The notes under the pieces: model-generated | The model's input: only the letters and a program-made list of their open reading frames with translations | What the model was told of the DNA's origin: nothing | Databases searched by the model: none | Source of the DNA: CAYPKW01 sp964411425 | GTDB lineage: Bacteria > Pseudomonadota > Alphaproteobacteria > Dongiales > Dongiaceae | Assembly (NCBI GenBank): GCA_964411425.1 | Contig: CAYPKW010000008.1 | Coordinates: forward strand, 1 to 61,846 | Direction: 5' to 3' | DNA: 61,846 nt | Shown: piece by piece, positions 16,070-24,466 of the stretch | How positions within the stretch are numbered: the first letter of the stretch is position 1 | Layout of the letters: each line of letters begins with the position of its first letter | Position numbers and translations under genes: made by a program

Positions 16070-16320
16070 GCAGCGCCGCCGGTGACGGGCGGTTCCACTC
16101 GTTCATGCGCGACGAGGCGATGGGCGTAGGCGATGCACGCCCGGATGTCGTCCGGTTCGAGCCAGTCGTAGCCGCGCAGGATGGTCTGCGGATCGTCCCC
16201 GGCCGCCAGCATCGCCAACACGTGCTCGACCGCGAGGCGCCGACCGCGAATGATCGGCTTGCCGCCAAATATGCGAGGATCGATGGTGATCCTCTGGAGG
16301 AGATTGTCATCGCTTGTCAT
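16066..16320 (-). CDS. DUF433 antitoxin
   Basis: An 84-residue DUF433 protein, with the hallmark RITIDPRIFGGKPIIRGRRLAV, then the helix-turn-helix-like segment VEHVLAMLAAGDDPQTILRGYDWLEPDDIRACI. DUF433 proteins are the presumed DNA-binding antitoxins of DUF5615 toxins. ATG 16320 is preferred over the longer open frame from 16389 because it gives the standard N-terminus and AAGGTG lies just upstream. A palindrome 19 bp upstream is a likely operator. Confidence 0.85.
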   Translation of the reverse strand: MTSDDNLLQRITIDPRIFGGKPIIRGRRLAVEHVLAMLAAGDDPQTILRGYDWLEPDDIRACIAYAHRLVAHERVEPPVTGGAA

Positions 16321-16338
16321 CGGACACCTTCTTGCCGG

Positions 16339-16354
16339 CCATGATATCACATGG
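16339..16354 (-). promoter_or_regulatory. Candidate operator of the DUF433 module
   Basis: CCATGATATCACATGG has perfect 5-bp arms (CCATG/CATGG) around an inner TGATATCA palindrome, 19 bp before the DUF433 start codon. On the minus strand it includes TGTGATATCAT, which resembles an extended -10 element. It is a natural place for autorepression; inferred from symmetry alone. Confidence 0.4.
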
Positions 16355-16420
16355 CGCGGCGGCAAGGCGGAATGTCGTGGCGCGGGCACCCCGGCTCAAT
16401 TGCGCGACCGATGGCGTCCG

Positions 16421-19400
16421 CTACTCCGCCGCCACGCGGCGCCGGTCGAGAGCGACGAGACAGCGGTCGATCCACAGCGCGCTCAGCTTCTCCTGTACGC
16501 TGTTCTGCCCGAGGCGCCCCGCCAGGCAGCGGAAATCCACCCGGTCCATCGGCTGGTCCTGGTCGAAGCAGGAGAACACCACCCGTTCCTCGCCCGTCGC
16601 CGGGTCGCGGTGAATCTGCAGGCACTGGGCGCAGACCTCCTTCATCATGCACTGCATCGGCGAGTTGATGCTGGCGACCGCCCGGTGACCCGGTTTGAGC
16701 CACCGTTTCAAGGCGTCGTGCCGGGCCGCGGCCACCGCGCCCATCATGGCATCGGACCCGACGGCGATGATGCGATCGACCTCGGCGAGGTCGATCGGGC
16801 GCGCGCCCAGCCGGCCCTCCTGGTACGCCACCATGACGTCGACGATGTTACCCACGCCGGCGCGGTCCTGCGGCCGGCCGGGCTGGAATCCGGGCGCCTC
16901 GTCCGAGGCCCACACCACGGCGTCCGAGGCTGCCTCGATTTCCGCCACCTTGTAGCGGTCCTGCATCCGCTTGTAGCCGGCGAAGTAGAGCACCCGCGAT
17001 CCGGCGGCGCGCAAGGCCCGCCCGATCGACAGCAAGACCGCGTTGCCGAGGCCGCCCCCCGCCAACAGCACCGTCTCGCCCGCCGGCGTCGCGGTCGGAT
17101 GGCCGGTCGGACCCATGAGCACCACCGGCTCGCCGGGGTGCAGCAGCATGCAGAGGTCGGACGAGCCGCCCATCTCCAGGACGATGGTGCCGACCAGCCC
17201 TCGTTCGCCATCGACCCAGGCGCCGGTCAGCGCGATGCCTTCCATGGCGAGCACGGTGCCGTCCGCGCGCTGGGCGAACGCCTCGTAGTTCTGCAGACGG
17301 TAGAACTCGCCCGGATGGAAGTTGCGGGCGGCCCGCGGCGCCTCGACCACGACCTCGACGATGCTGGGGGTGAGCCGGTTCACTTCATGGACGCGGGCGC
17401 GCAGCTCGCGGTTGAGCCGCTGGAACAAGGCTTCCGGCGTCTCGGGCACGGCCGGCGGCCGCGCCATCAGAGAGCGCGCGATCACGGGCCAGCCAAACCT
17501 GGCGCTCGCCATCGCCTTCACCACGTTGCCGGCGAAGGACGGGTGCAGGTCGCCGAAGAAGCTCACGGCGCGGCCGTCGGGGCGGACCTGCTGCAACACG
17601 CGCACGACCGCCGGCTTGGCGAGCTTCTCCGGGGTCGCCGGCCGGCCGGCCTCGTCCACCGCCTGGAAGTAGGCGCCATCGAGCGCAACGGCCGGGTCCT
17701 CGCGCGCCAGGACCGTGTTCGGCCTCGTCCCGGCGGCGACCAGCACGGCGCGGGCGGAGAGCGTCGTCGGGCCGTCCGCCGCCTTGAACTCGACGGCGGC
17801 GGCGTAGCCGTCGGCGTCCACCGCCACCTTCACGGGCGTCAGGCCCTCGGCGAAGCGGATGCCCTCCTCGAGCGCCTTGCCGACCTCCTCGTGGTTCAGG
17901 GTGTAGCTCGGCGCATCGACGAGCCGCCGGCGGTAGGCGATCGTGACACCCCCCCAGCCATCGACCAGCTCGCGCAGCCGCGGCAAGCGGCCTTCTCTTG
18001 CCGCCGCCGCGCGCTCGGCGCGAATCGTCCGCCCATGCTCTAGGAACTCGTCGGCGATGACGGATTCGGGCGCCGACCAGTCGCGGCGGACCGCCGCCGC
18101 GCCACGCTCGACCGCCAGCGTCTCGTAGCGGCCGAGGAACTTCTCGACCTGGACGGGATAGTACGCCATCGCCTCGGTCGCGGCGTCGATGGCGGTGAGC
18201 CCGCCGCCGACGACCACCGTGGGCAGCCGAAGCTGGAGGTTGGCCACCGAAGCGTTCTTCGCCGCGCCGGTCAGCTGCAGCGCCATCAGGAAGTCCGACG
18301 CCGCGCGCACGCCCGGCGCCAAGCCGCCCGGCAGGTCCAGGATCGTGGGCTTGCCCGCGCCCATCGCCAGCGCCACGTGGTCGAAGCCCATGGCGAACGC
18401 CTGTTCGAGTTCGATCGTGCCACCGAGCCGCACGCCGCCGAACATGGCAAAGCCCTCGCGCCGCTCCAGCAGAAGCCGCACGATCTTGAGGAAATTCTTG
18501 TCCCAGCGGACGGTGATGCCGTACTCGGCCACTCCGCCGAAGCCCGCCATCGCGCGGTCGTCGAGCGATTCGTACAGCGTCCGCACGTCGCGGATCGGGC
18601 GAAAGAGAACCCGCTCGCCCATCGGGGTCACCCCGGAAATTTCCGCCGGCAGCGGCTCGATTTTGAGGCCATCGACGGCGGCCACCGCGTGGCCGTCGTT
18701 CATCAGATAGTGGGCGAGCGTGAAGCCCGCCGGCCCCAGCCCGACCAGGAGCACCTTGCGGCCGCTCGGGCGTTTCGCCGTCGGATGGCGCAGGTTGAGA
18801 GGGTTCCAGCGCGTGAAGAGGCCGTAGATCTCGAACCCCCAGGGCAGCTCTAGCACGTCCTTCAGCGTCCGGGTCTCGGCCTGCGGGATGTCGACCGGTT
18901 CCTGCTTCTGGTAGATGCAGGCCTTCATGCAGTCGTTGCAGATGCGGTGCCCGGTGGCCGCCGCCATCGGGTTGTCGACGACCACGATGGCGAGCGCCCC
19001 CACCGCCAGGCCGGCCACCTTCAGCTCGTGCATTTCGGAGATCTTCTCCTCGAGCGGGCAGCCGGCGAGCGTCACCTGGAACACGGTCTTCTTGAACCGG
19101 CCGTCCTTCTCCTTGAGGCCCGTGGAGCAGGAATCCTTGCCCTGGTGGTGGCAGAAGATGCAGTAGCTCGCCTGGTCGAGGGCGCCGGCGAGGTCCGTGC
19201 CCGGGTCGGTCAGCTTGAAGCCGTCGCGCCGGCGCAAGCGGTCCGCCGGGTACTGCATCGCCGCCGCGCCGTGGCGGTCCACTGTCTCGACCGGCAACAG
19301 ACGGTACGGATCGGTCTTGTGCGGCGCCTTGAACAGGATTCCCTTGCCGTGGCGCCGGCGGCCCGCCTCGGTGAGCGCCGCCCAGGCGGCATAGCGCTCG

Positions 19401-19909
19401 GCGAGATCCAGGCTCTCGGCGTTTGCCGCCTCGTCGTCGAGCCAAGCCATCACCCGGTGGGCGAACACGAGCTCGTCGAACGCGCCGCCGAACCGGGCGG
19501 CGAGCTCGGCTTCGAGCGCCGGCGCGTCGATGGCGTCCGCTTCCGCCTGCTGCAACGACTTCATGGCGCGGCGCTGCACGAACAGGCGCTTGCAGGCATG
19601 GAGCGGTGCGAGCTCGCGGTGCCGCCGGGCCAGCGCCGCAAGCTCGGCTTCGATGCCGAACAATCCGGCGATGAAGTCCTCAAGGGGCGGCGCCAGCGCC
19701 ATCAGCAGGTCGGATTCGCCCTCGGCCGACAGCGCGCCGGGGTCGGCGCGGGCGACGACAAGCCGCTCGCGAAGCGCCGCGTCGCCGGCCGCCAGAGCCG
19801 TCAGGAACAGCCCGTCGATGCGCTCCAGCCCCTCCGGCCGATAGAGGTCGGCGAATTCTAGGCCGTGGGCGAGGTTCAGATCGTCGGATTGGAGCATAGC
19901 GGGGCGCAT
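16421..19909 (-). CDS. Large multidomain flavin/Fe-S pyridine-nucleotide oxidoreductase (GltD-like + PyrK-like)
   Basis: An 1162-residue soluble protein. Residues 1 to about 240 form a helical region I do not recognise. Cysteines at 250, 253, 261, 284, 324, 327 and 331 (YCIFCHHQGKDSC; GCPLEEK; ICNDCMKAC) could hold Fe-S clusters as in the N-terminal domain of GltD. A GltD-like FAD/NAD(P) region follows (VLLVGLGPAG at about 387-395, and a second dinucleotide motif VVVGGGLTAIDAATEA). The last third resembles ferredoxin reductase/PyrK (FHPGEFYRLQN, GPTGHPTATP, LAGGGLGNAVLLSIGRAL) and ends in a [2Fe-2S] set at Cys1087, 1093, 1096 and 1114. The order resembles an NfnB-NfnA fusion, suggesting electron transfer between NAD(P)H and a low-potential carrier. 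The physiological partner is unknown. Confidence 0.78.
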   Translation of the reverse strand: MRPAMLQSDDLNLAHGLEFADLYRPEGLERIDGLFLTALAAGDAALRERLVVARADPGALSAEGESDLLMALAPPLEDFIAGLFGIEAELAALARRHRELAPLHACKRLFVQRRAMKSLQQAEADAIDAPALEAELAARFGGAFDELVFAHRVMAWLDDEAANAESLDLAERYAAWAALTEAGRRRHGKGILFKAPHKTDPYRLLPVETVDRHGAAAMQYPADRLRRRDGFKLTDPGTDLAGALDQASYCIFCHHQGKDSCSTGLKEKDGRFKKTVFQVTLAGCPLEEKISEMHELKVAGLAVGALAIVVVDNPMAAATGHRICNDCMKACIYQKQEPVDIPQAETRTLKDVLELPWGFEIYGLFTRWNPLNLRHPTAKRPSGRKVLLVGLGPAGFTLAHYLMNDGHAVAAVDGLKIEPLPAEISGVTPMGERVLFRPIRDVRTLYESLDDRAMAGFGGVAEYGITVRWDKNFLKIVRLLLERREGFAMFGGVRLGGTIELEQAFAMGFDHVALAMGAGKPTILDLPGGLAPGVRAASDFLMALQLTGAAKNASVANLQLRLPTVVVGGGLTAIDAATEAMAYYPVQVEKFLGRYETLAVERGAAAVRRDWSAPESVIADEFLEHGRTIRAERAAAAREGRLPRLRELVDGWGGVTIAYRRRLVDAPSYTLNHEEVGKALEEGIRFAEGLTPVKVAVDADGYAAAVEFKAADGPTTLSARAVLVAAGTRPNTVLAREDPAVALDGAYFQAVDEAGRPATPEKLAKPAVVRVLQQVRPDGRAVSFFGDLHPSFAGNVVKAMASARFGWPVIARSLMARPPAVPETPEALFQRLNRELRARVHEVNRLTPSIVEVVVEAPRAARNFHPGEFYRLQNYEAFAQRADGTVLAMEGIALTGAWVDGERGLVGTIVLEMGGSSDLCMLLHPGEPVVLMGPTGHPTATPAGETVLLAGGGLGNAVLLSIGRALRAAGSRVLYFAGYKRMQDRYKVAEIEAASDAVVWASDEAPGFQPGRPQDRAGVGNIVDVMVAYQEGRLGARPIDLAEVDRIIAVGSDAMMGAVAAARHDALKRWLKPGHRAVASINSPMQCMMKEVCAQCLQIHRDPATGEERVVFSCFDQDQPMDRVDFRCLAGRLGQNSVQEKLSALWIDRCLVALDRRRVAAE

Positions 19910-19986
19910 GGCCGCTCTCTATCGGGCAGACCTGTTCTTACGGCCCGCCCGGCGATCCGGCAAGCCGGAACGCGACGCCGAGCCGC

Positions 19987-20865
19987 CTACTGCGGCCACT
20001 TGTACGCCTTGAGCGCGCGCACGAAAGCAGCCACCGCCGGTGAAAAGCGCCGGCCGCTCACGGTCACCAGGGAGACCTCGCGCACGACCTCCGGCTCGGT
20101 CAGGCGGCGGGTCGGCAGCCCCGGCAGCAGCGGCGAGAACTCGGGCAGGAAGCAGATGCCCATGCCGGCCATCACCATGCTCTGCACCCACTCCTCGCGA
20201 TCGCTGCGATAGGCGTCCTTCAGCTTCGCGTCGCGCCGCTCGCACAGTTCGCTCAGGTAGTCGTAATACTCGCAGTTCATGCGGGACAGATAGCTTTCCC
20301 CCGCGACTTCGGCGATCCGCACCGCGTTCATCTTGGCGAAACGGTGCCCGGGCGGAAACGCCACCACGAAATTCTCGCGGTAAAGCACATGGGGGTCGAA
20401 GCGCTCCTCGTAGGGCCCGGGCTGCGCCAGGATCGCCATGTCGCTGTGTCCTTGCCGGAGCGCCGCCGTCAGCGGCGTCAGCGCGTCGTCCCGCATGGTG
20501 AGCTCGACGCCCGGATTGTCGTGCTGGAACTTGGCGAGGAAGCCGACGAACCGCAGCGGCCCGATGGTGCACATGACCCCAAGCTGAAGGGGGGCGTCCT
20601 TGACCTTGAGGAAGCTGGTGGCCGTCGTCTTGGCCGCGTCGGCGTCCGTCAGGATGCGCTCGAGATGGGGGCGCACCAGGCGGCCGAGATCGGTGATGTG
20701 CGTCAGCGAACGTTCGCGCCGGAACAGCAACCCACCGAGCTCGGCCTCGAGCTTTTGGACGGCGCGCGTGAGCGAGGGCTGCGAGACGTGGCAACGCTCC
20801 GCCGCCCGGGTGAAGTTGAGGATGTCGCAGACCGCAAGAAAGTAGCGAATCTCGTGCATCTCCAT
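19987..20865 (-). CDS. LysR-family transcriptional regulator
   Basis: A 292-residue LTTR. The winged helix-turn-helix is at residues 3-65 (EIRYFLAVCDILNFTRAAERCHVSQPSLTRAVQKLE), followed by a type 2 periplasmic-binding-like effector domain. ATG 20865 is used; ATG 20859 is two codons in. It is divergent from 3-hydroxybutyrate dehydrogenase across a 304-bp region carrying a good T-N11-A site, so it probably controls that gene and itself. The effector is unknown. Open frames extending upstream to 21357 or 21823 are shadows. Confidence 0.9.
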   Translation of the reverse strand: MEMHEIRYFLAVCDILNFTRAAERCHVSQPSLTRAVQKLEAELGGLLFRRERSLTHITDLGRLVRPHLERILTDADAAKTTATSFLKVKDAPLQLGVMCTIGPLRFVGFLAKFQHDNPGVELTMRDDALTPLTAALRQGHSDMAILAQPGPYEERFDPHVLYRENFVVAFPPGHRFAKMNAVRIAEVAGESYLSRMNCEYYDYLSELCERRDAKLKDAYRSDREEWVQSMVMAGMGICFLPEFSPLLPGLPTRRLTEPEVVREVSLVTVSGRRFSPAVAAFVRALKAYKWPQ

Positions 20866-20960
20866 GGCGCCGTCTCCACCGCCGGTTACGGGGCTGTCCG
20901 CCGCCTGCCGGCCGACCCATGAGACCAGAGGGCCTCGGGCGGTGCAAGCCGTGGCCTGGA

Positions 20961-20984
20961 TAACCCGTGGGATAGCCCGTGGGT
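20961..20984. repeat. Tandem 12-bp direct repeat in the LysR/bdhA region
   Basis: TAACCCGTGGGA (20961-20972) is followed directly by TAGCCCGTGGGT (20973-20984); ten of twelve positions agree. It lies immediately left of the inverted-repeat LysR site, so it could be a second regulatory (activation) site. Confidence 0.5.
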
Positions 20985-20992
20985 ATGGAAAT

Positions 20993-21009
20993 AATGCCGA
21001 GCCGGCATT
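20993..21009. promoter_or_regulatory. LysR-type T-N11-A operator
   Basis: AATGCCG, spacer AGC, CGGCATT is a perfect 7-bp inverted repeat. It contains T(20995)-N11-A(21007), the standard core recognised by LysR-family proteins. It lies between the divergent LysR and 3-hydroxybutyrate dehydrogenase genes, 128 bp before the LysR start and 161 bp before bdhA. Confidence 0.6.
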
Positions 21010-21169
21010 TTCCAAGCGGCAGTATCCCGGCCATTGTGACGGCCGCGGGACAACCGGATGCAACCCCCCGGTCCGGTACCACCGCACGACGGCGTCGGCC
21101 GGCGCCCCCTCGCCCCTCCCCCGACGCAGGGCACGCCTGGCCGACGCCGACCAAGACGATAAGGAGAAC

Positions 21170-21994
21170 ATGACCATGGAGACGATTTCGATGGGACGCA
21201 ACAAGGCGAACGGGCTTGCGGGCCGGGTGGCCGTGGTCACCGGCTCCACCAGTGGCATCGGCCTCGGCATCGCCCAGGCGCTCGCCGCACACGGTGCCGA
21301 TATCGTGCTCAATGGCTTCGGCGACCCGCACGAGATCGAGATCGTCCGCGCCGCCATGGCGAACGCGCACGCGGTCGACGTCGCTTATGACGGCGCCGAC
21401 ATGAGCAAGCCCGACGCCATCGCCGACATGATGCGCCGCGCCGGCGACCGGTTCGGCAAGGTCGACATCCTGGTCAATAACGCCGGCATCCAGCACGTGT
21501 CGCCCGTCGAGGAGTTCCCGGTCGCCAAGTGGGACGCTGTGCTGTCGATCAACCTGAGCGCGGCATTCCATACCATCCGCGCGGTGTTCGCCGGCATGAA
21601 AGAGAGGCGGTGGGGTCGCATCGTCAATGTCGCCTCCGCGCACGGCCTGGTCGCATCGCCCTTCAAGTCCGCCTACGTGGCCGCCAAGCACGGCATCGTC
21701 GGGCTGACCAAGGTGGTGGCACTGGAAGGCGCCGAGCACGGCATCACCTGCAACGCCATCTGCCCCGGCTACGTCATGACGCCCTTGGTCGAAAAGCAGA
21801 TCGACGACCAGGCGCGCGTCCACGGCCTGCCGCGGGAGAAGGTGATCCGGGACGTGTTGTTGGCGCAGCAGCCCAACAAGAAATTCGCCACGGTCGAGGA
21901 GATGGGTGCCCTGACGGCGTTCCTATGCAGCGACGGGGCGGCCTCGATGACCGGCGCCGCCCTGCCGGTCGATGGCGGTTGGACGGCACACTGA
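21170..21994 (+). CDS. bdhA: 3-Hydroxybutyrate dehydrogenase
   Basis: A 274-residue short-chain dehydrogenase/reductase oxidising (R)-3-hydroxybutyrate to acetoacetate with NAD, the step after polyhydroxybutyrate depolymerisation. It shows the SDR motifs TGSTSGIGLGIA, NNAGIQHV (NNAG), and Tyr-x3-Lys in AYVAAKHG. The segment after the cofactor site (IVLNGFGDPHEIE) is typical of BdhA. ATG 21170 has AAGGAG 3 bp upstream. It leads a likely operon with the patatin-like gene (19-bp gap) and an NADH dehydrogenase. The long minus-strand frame across it is a shadow. Confidence 0.92.
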   Translation: MTMETISMGRNKANGLAGRVAVVTGSTSGIGLGIAQALAAHGADIVLNGFGDPHEIEIVRAAMANAHAVDVAYDGADMSKPDAIADMMRRAGDRFGKVDILVNNAGIQHVSPVEEFPVAKWDAVLSINLSAAFHTIRAVFAGMKERRWGRIVNVASAHGLVASPFKSAYVAAKHGIVGLTKVVALEGAEHGITCNAICPGYVMTPLVEKQIDDQARVHGLPREKVIRDVLLAQQPNKKFATVEEMGALTAFLCSDGAASMTGAALPVDGGWTAH

Positions 21995-22013
21995 AGCAGG
22001 GAGGAAGAATCTC

Positions 22014-23117
22014 ATGGACATGAAAGTGGCGACGAAAAGCGTTTCCGGCGGCGAGATCGAGCGCACCAAGAGCGAAACGCACCGCCGGCGGGCGCCGGAG
22101 ACGGCGGTCAAGACCATCAATCTCGCCCTCCAGGGCGGCGGCTCGCACGGCGCATTCACCTGGGGCGTGCTCGACCGGCTGCTCGAGGACGAGCGCATCG
22201 GAATCGAGGGCGTGAGCGCCACCAGCGCCGGCGCCATGAACGCCGTGGTGATGGCGTACGGTTTCGCCGAGAGCGGGCGCGAAGGCGCGCGCCGGGCGCT
22301 CGGCAACTTCTGGCGGCGCGTCAGCCATGCCGCCGCGCTCAGCCCGATGCAGCCGTCCATCTTCGACCGTCTGACCGGCAACCGCTCGCTCGACTGGTCG
22401 CCGGCGTTCCTGACGTTCGACCTGATGACGAGGCTGCTGTCGCCCTATCAGTTCAACCCGACGAACCACAATCCGCTGCGCGAGGTATTGGACCAGTCGG
22501 TCGAATTCGACCGCCTGCGCAGCAGCGTGTGCCCGATCAAGCTGTATCTGTCGGCGACCAACGTGCGCACCGGCAAGGTCAAGGTATTCGACAACGACGT
22601 GATCTGCCCGCAGCGCGTGATGGCGTCGGCCTGCCTGCCGTTCATGTTCCAGGCGGTCGAAATCGACGGCGAGCATTATTGGGACGGCGGCTACATGGGC
22701 AACCCCACCATCTACCCGCTGATCTACCATTGCGAGAGCCGGGACGTGCTCATCGTCCATATCAACCCGCTCGAACGGCCCGACGTGCCGACCACGGCGA
22801 CCGAGATCATGAACCGAGTCAACGAGATCAGCTTCAACTCCTCGCTCATGCGCGAGATGCGGGCCATCGCCTTCGTCACCCAGCTGATCGACGAGCACGC
22901 CGGCGAATTCAACCGATTGCGCCGCATACTGATCCATGCCATTGCCGCGGACGACGTGATGGTCGGGCTTGGCGTGTCGAGCAAGCTCAACGCGGACTGG
23001 GAGTTCCTCACTTATCTGCGCGACGCCGGGCGCGACCACGCGGACCGCTGGCTTAGGGAGAGTTTCGATCGACTGGGCGCCGAGTCGACGGTGGACATCC
23101 ATGCCAAGTACCTGTAA
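22014..23117 (+). CDS. Patatin-like phospholipase/esterase
   Basis: A 367-residue patatin-family acyl hydrolase. The oxyanion loop LALQGGGSHGAFTWGVLD is at about residues 38-55, the nucleophile Ser lies in SATSAGAMNA (A-T-S-A-G instead of the usual G-T-S-A-G), and the catalytic Asp is in WDGGYMGNP. Patatins with this sequence pattern often neighbour 3-hydroxybutyrate dehydrogenase genes, so a link to PHB granule lipids or PHB mobilisation is plausible but unproven. The start ATG 22014 follows GGGAGGAAG. Confidence 0.88.
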   Translation: MDMKVATKSVSGGEIERTKSETHRRRAPETAVKTINLALQGGGSHGAFTWGVLDRLLEDERIGIEGVSATSAGAMNAVVMAYGFAESGREGARRALGNFWRRVSHAAALSPMQPSIFDRLTGNRSLDWSPAFLTFDLMTRLLSPYQFNPTNHNPLREVLDQSVEFDRLRSSVCPIKLYLSATNVRTGKVKVFDNDVICPQRVMASACLPFMFQAVEIDGEHYWDGGYMGNPTIYPLIYHCESRDVLIVHINPLERPDVPTTATEIMNRVNEISFNSSLMREMRAIAFVTQLIDEHAGEFNRLRRILIHAIAADDVMVGLGVSSKLNADWEFLTYLRDAGRDHADRWLRESFDRLGAESTVDIHAKYL

Positions 23118-23212
23118 GCGGCGAGTGCATTGACGTGACGGCGCTCGCCCGCAGCGCGACCGTGCCGGCCGCATCCCCGTCGCTTAGGACGGATGCCGGG
23201 GAGGCACACAGG

Positions 23213-24466
23213 ATGGCCGAGCCGCTGGCGCGCGTGGTGATCGTCGGCGCCGGGTTCGGCGGGCTTACCGCCGCCAAGGCGCTGGCCCGTTCGCCCGTGC
23301 GGCTAACGGTCATCGACCGGCGCAACTATCACCTGTTCCAGCCCCTGCTCTACCAGGTGGCCACCGCCGCGCTGTCGCCGGCGCAGATCGCGAGCCCGAT
23401 CCGAGGCATCCTCAGAGATCAGCGCAACGCCACCGTGCTGCTCGGCCGCGTCACCGGCGTCGACACCGCCGGCCGGGCTGTGCTCATCGGAGAGCGGCGC
23501 ATCCCATACGACCATCTGATCGTCGCCACCGGCGCGCGCCACGCCTATTTCGGGCATGACGATTGGGAGCCGGTGGCCCCCGGGCTCAAGAAGATCGAGG
23601 ACGCGACCGACATTCGCCGGCGCATCCTGCTCGCCTTCGAACGGGCCGAGACCGCGACCGAGCCCAAGGAACGCCGGCACTGGCTCAACTTCGTCGTCGT
23701 GGGCGGCGGCGCCACCGGCGTCGAGATCGCCGGCGCCATCGGCGAGCTCGCGCAACATGCCCTGGCGGCGGATTTCCGCAACATCGACCCGCGGCAGGCG
23801 CGCATCGTGCTGATCGAGGCGGGCCCGCGCCTGCTGCCGGCCTTTCCAGAGCGGCTGTCGCGCATCGCCGCGCGCGCGCTCGAAAAGTTGGGCGTGGAGG
23901 TGCGTCTCGGCGCACCAGTGACCGCCTGCGATGCCGACGGCGTCGAGGTGGCGGGCGAACGGGTTCCTTCGGGCTGCGTTCTGTGGGCCGCCGGCGTGGC
24001 GGCCTCGGCGGCGGCGAAGTGGCTCGGCGCCGACAAGGACCGCGCAGGGCGCGTCAAGATCGCGAACGATTTGTCGCTGCCGGGTCACCCGGAGGTGTTC
24101 GTCGTCGGCGACACGGCGCTGGTTGAGGACGCCGCCGGCAGACCGGTGCCCGGCATCGCGCCCGCGGCCAAGCAGATGGGGCTATACGTGGCCCGCGTCA
24201 TCCGGGCCCGCCTCGCCGGCAAGCCCGCCCCGGGCCCGTTCCGTTATCGCCACATGGGCAGCCTCGCCACCATCGGCCGCAAGGCGGCGGTGGCGGACTT
24301 CGGAGGCTTGCACTTCAGCGGGCGGCTGGCCTGGCTGTTGTGGGGCCTCGTGCACGTCTATTTCCTCATCGGCTTCCGCAATCGGCTGGCGGTGCTGATG
24401 GATTGGCTGTGGTCCTATGTGACCTTCGGGCGCGGCTCGCGCCTCATCACCGGGCCGACGCCGTAA
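23213..24466 (+). CDS. ndh: Type II NADH:quinone dehydrogenase (NDH-2)
   Basis: A 417-residue non-proton-pumping NADH dehydrogenase. FAD-binding VVIVGAGFGGLTAAKAL lies at the N-terminus, the NADH-binding motif is VVVGGGATGVEIAGAI, and VFVVGDTA is the second FAD contact. A hydrophobic C-terminal segment (FSGRLAWLLWGLVHVYFLIGF) would anchor it to the membrane. It transfers electrons from NADH to quinone. ATG 23213, with GGGGAGG upstream, is preferred over an in-frame GTG at 23135. The gene ends exactly where the convergent flavoenzyme gene ends (no gap). Confidence 0.92.
   Translation: MAEPLARVVIVGAGFGGLTAAKALARSPVRLTVIDRRNYHLFQPLLYQVATAALSPAQIASPIRGILRDQRNATVLLGRVTGVDTAGRAVLIGERRIPYDHLIVATGARHAYFGHDDWEPVAPGLKKIEDATDIRRRILLAFERAETATEPKERRHWLNFVVVGGGATGVEIAGAIGELAQHALAADFRNIDPRQARIVLIEAGPRLLPAFPERLSRIAARALEKLGVEVRLGAPVTACDADGVEVAGERVPSGCVLWAAGVAASAAAKWLGADKDRAGRVKIANDLSLPGHPEVFVVGDTALVEDAAGRPVPGIAPAAKQMGLYVARVIRARLAGKPAPGPFRYRHMGSLATIGRKAAVADFGGLHFSGRLAWLLWGLVHVYFLIGFRNRLAVLMDWLWSYVTFGRGSRLITGPTP

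Larger units (their letters stand above)
20866..21169. promoter_or_regulatory. Divergent control region between the LysR gene and bdhA
   Basis: A 304-bp region without a supported gene, between outward-facing start codons. It contains a tandem 12-bp repeat (20961-20984), a perfect LysR-type inverted repeat (20993-21009), and the AAGGAG ribosome binding site of bdhA at 21161-21166. The stretch around 20985-21015 is visibly less GC-rich than its surroundings, as expected of a promoter. No clear -35/-10 pair was assigned. Confidence 0.6.

Noticed and set aside
16181..18043. 620-residue plus-strand ORF
   Set aside because: His/Arg/Gly-rich antisense shadow of the large oxidoreductase; no domain.
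19919..21823. 634-residue minus-strand ORF across LysR and bdhA
   Set aside because: Runs antisense to bdhA and out of frame through LysR; low-complexity composition.
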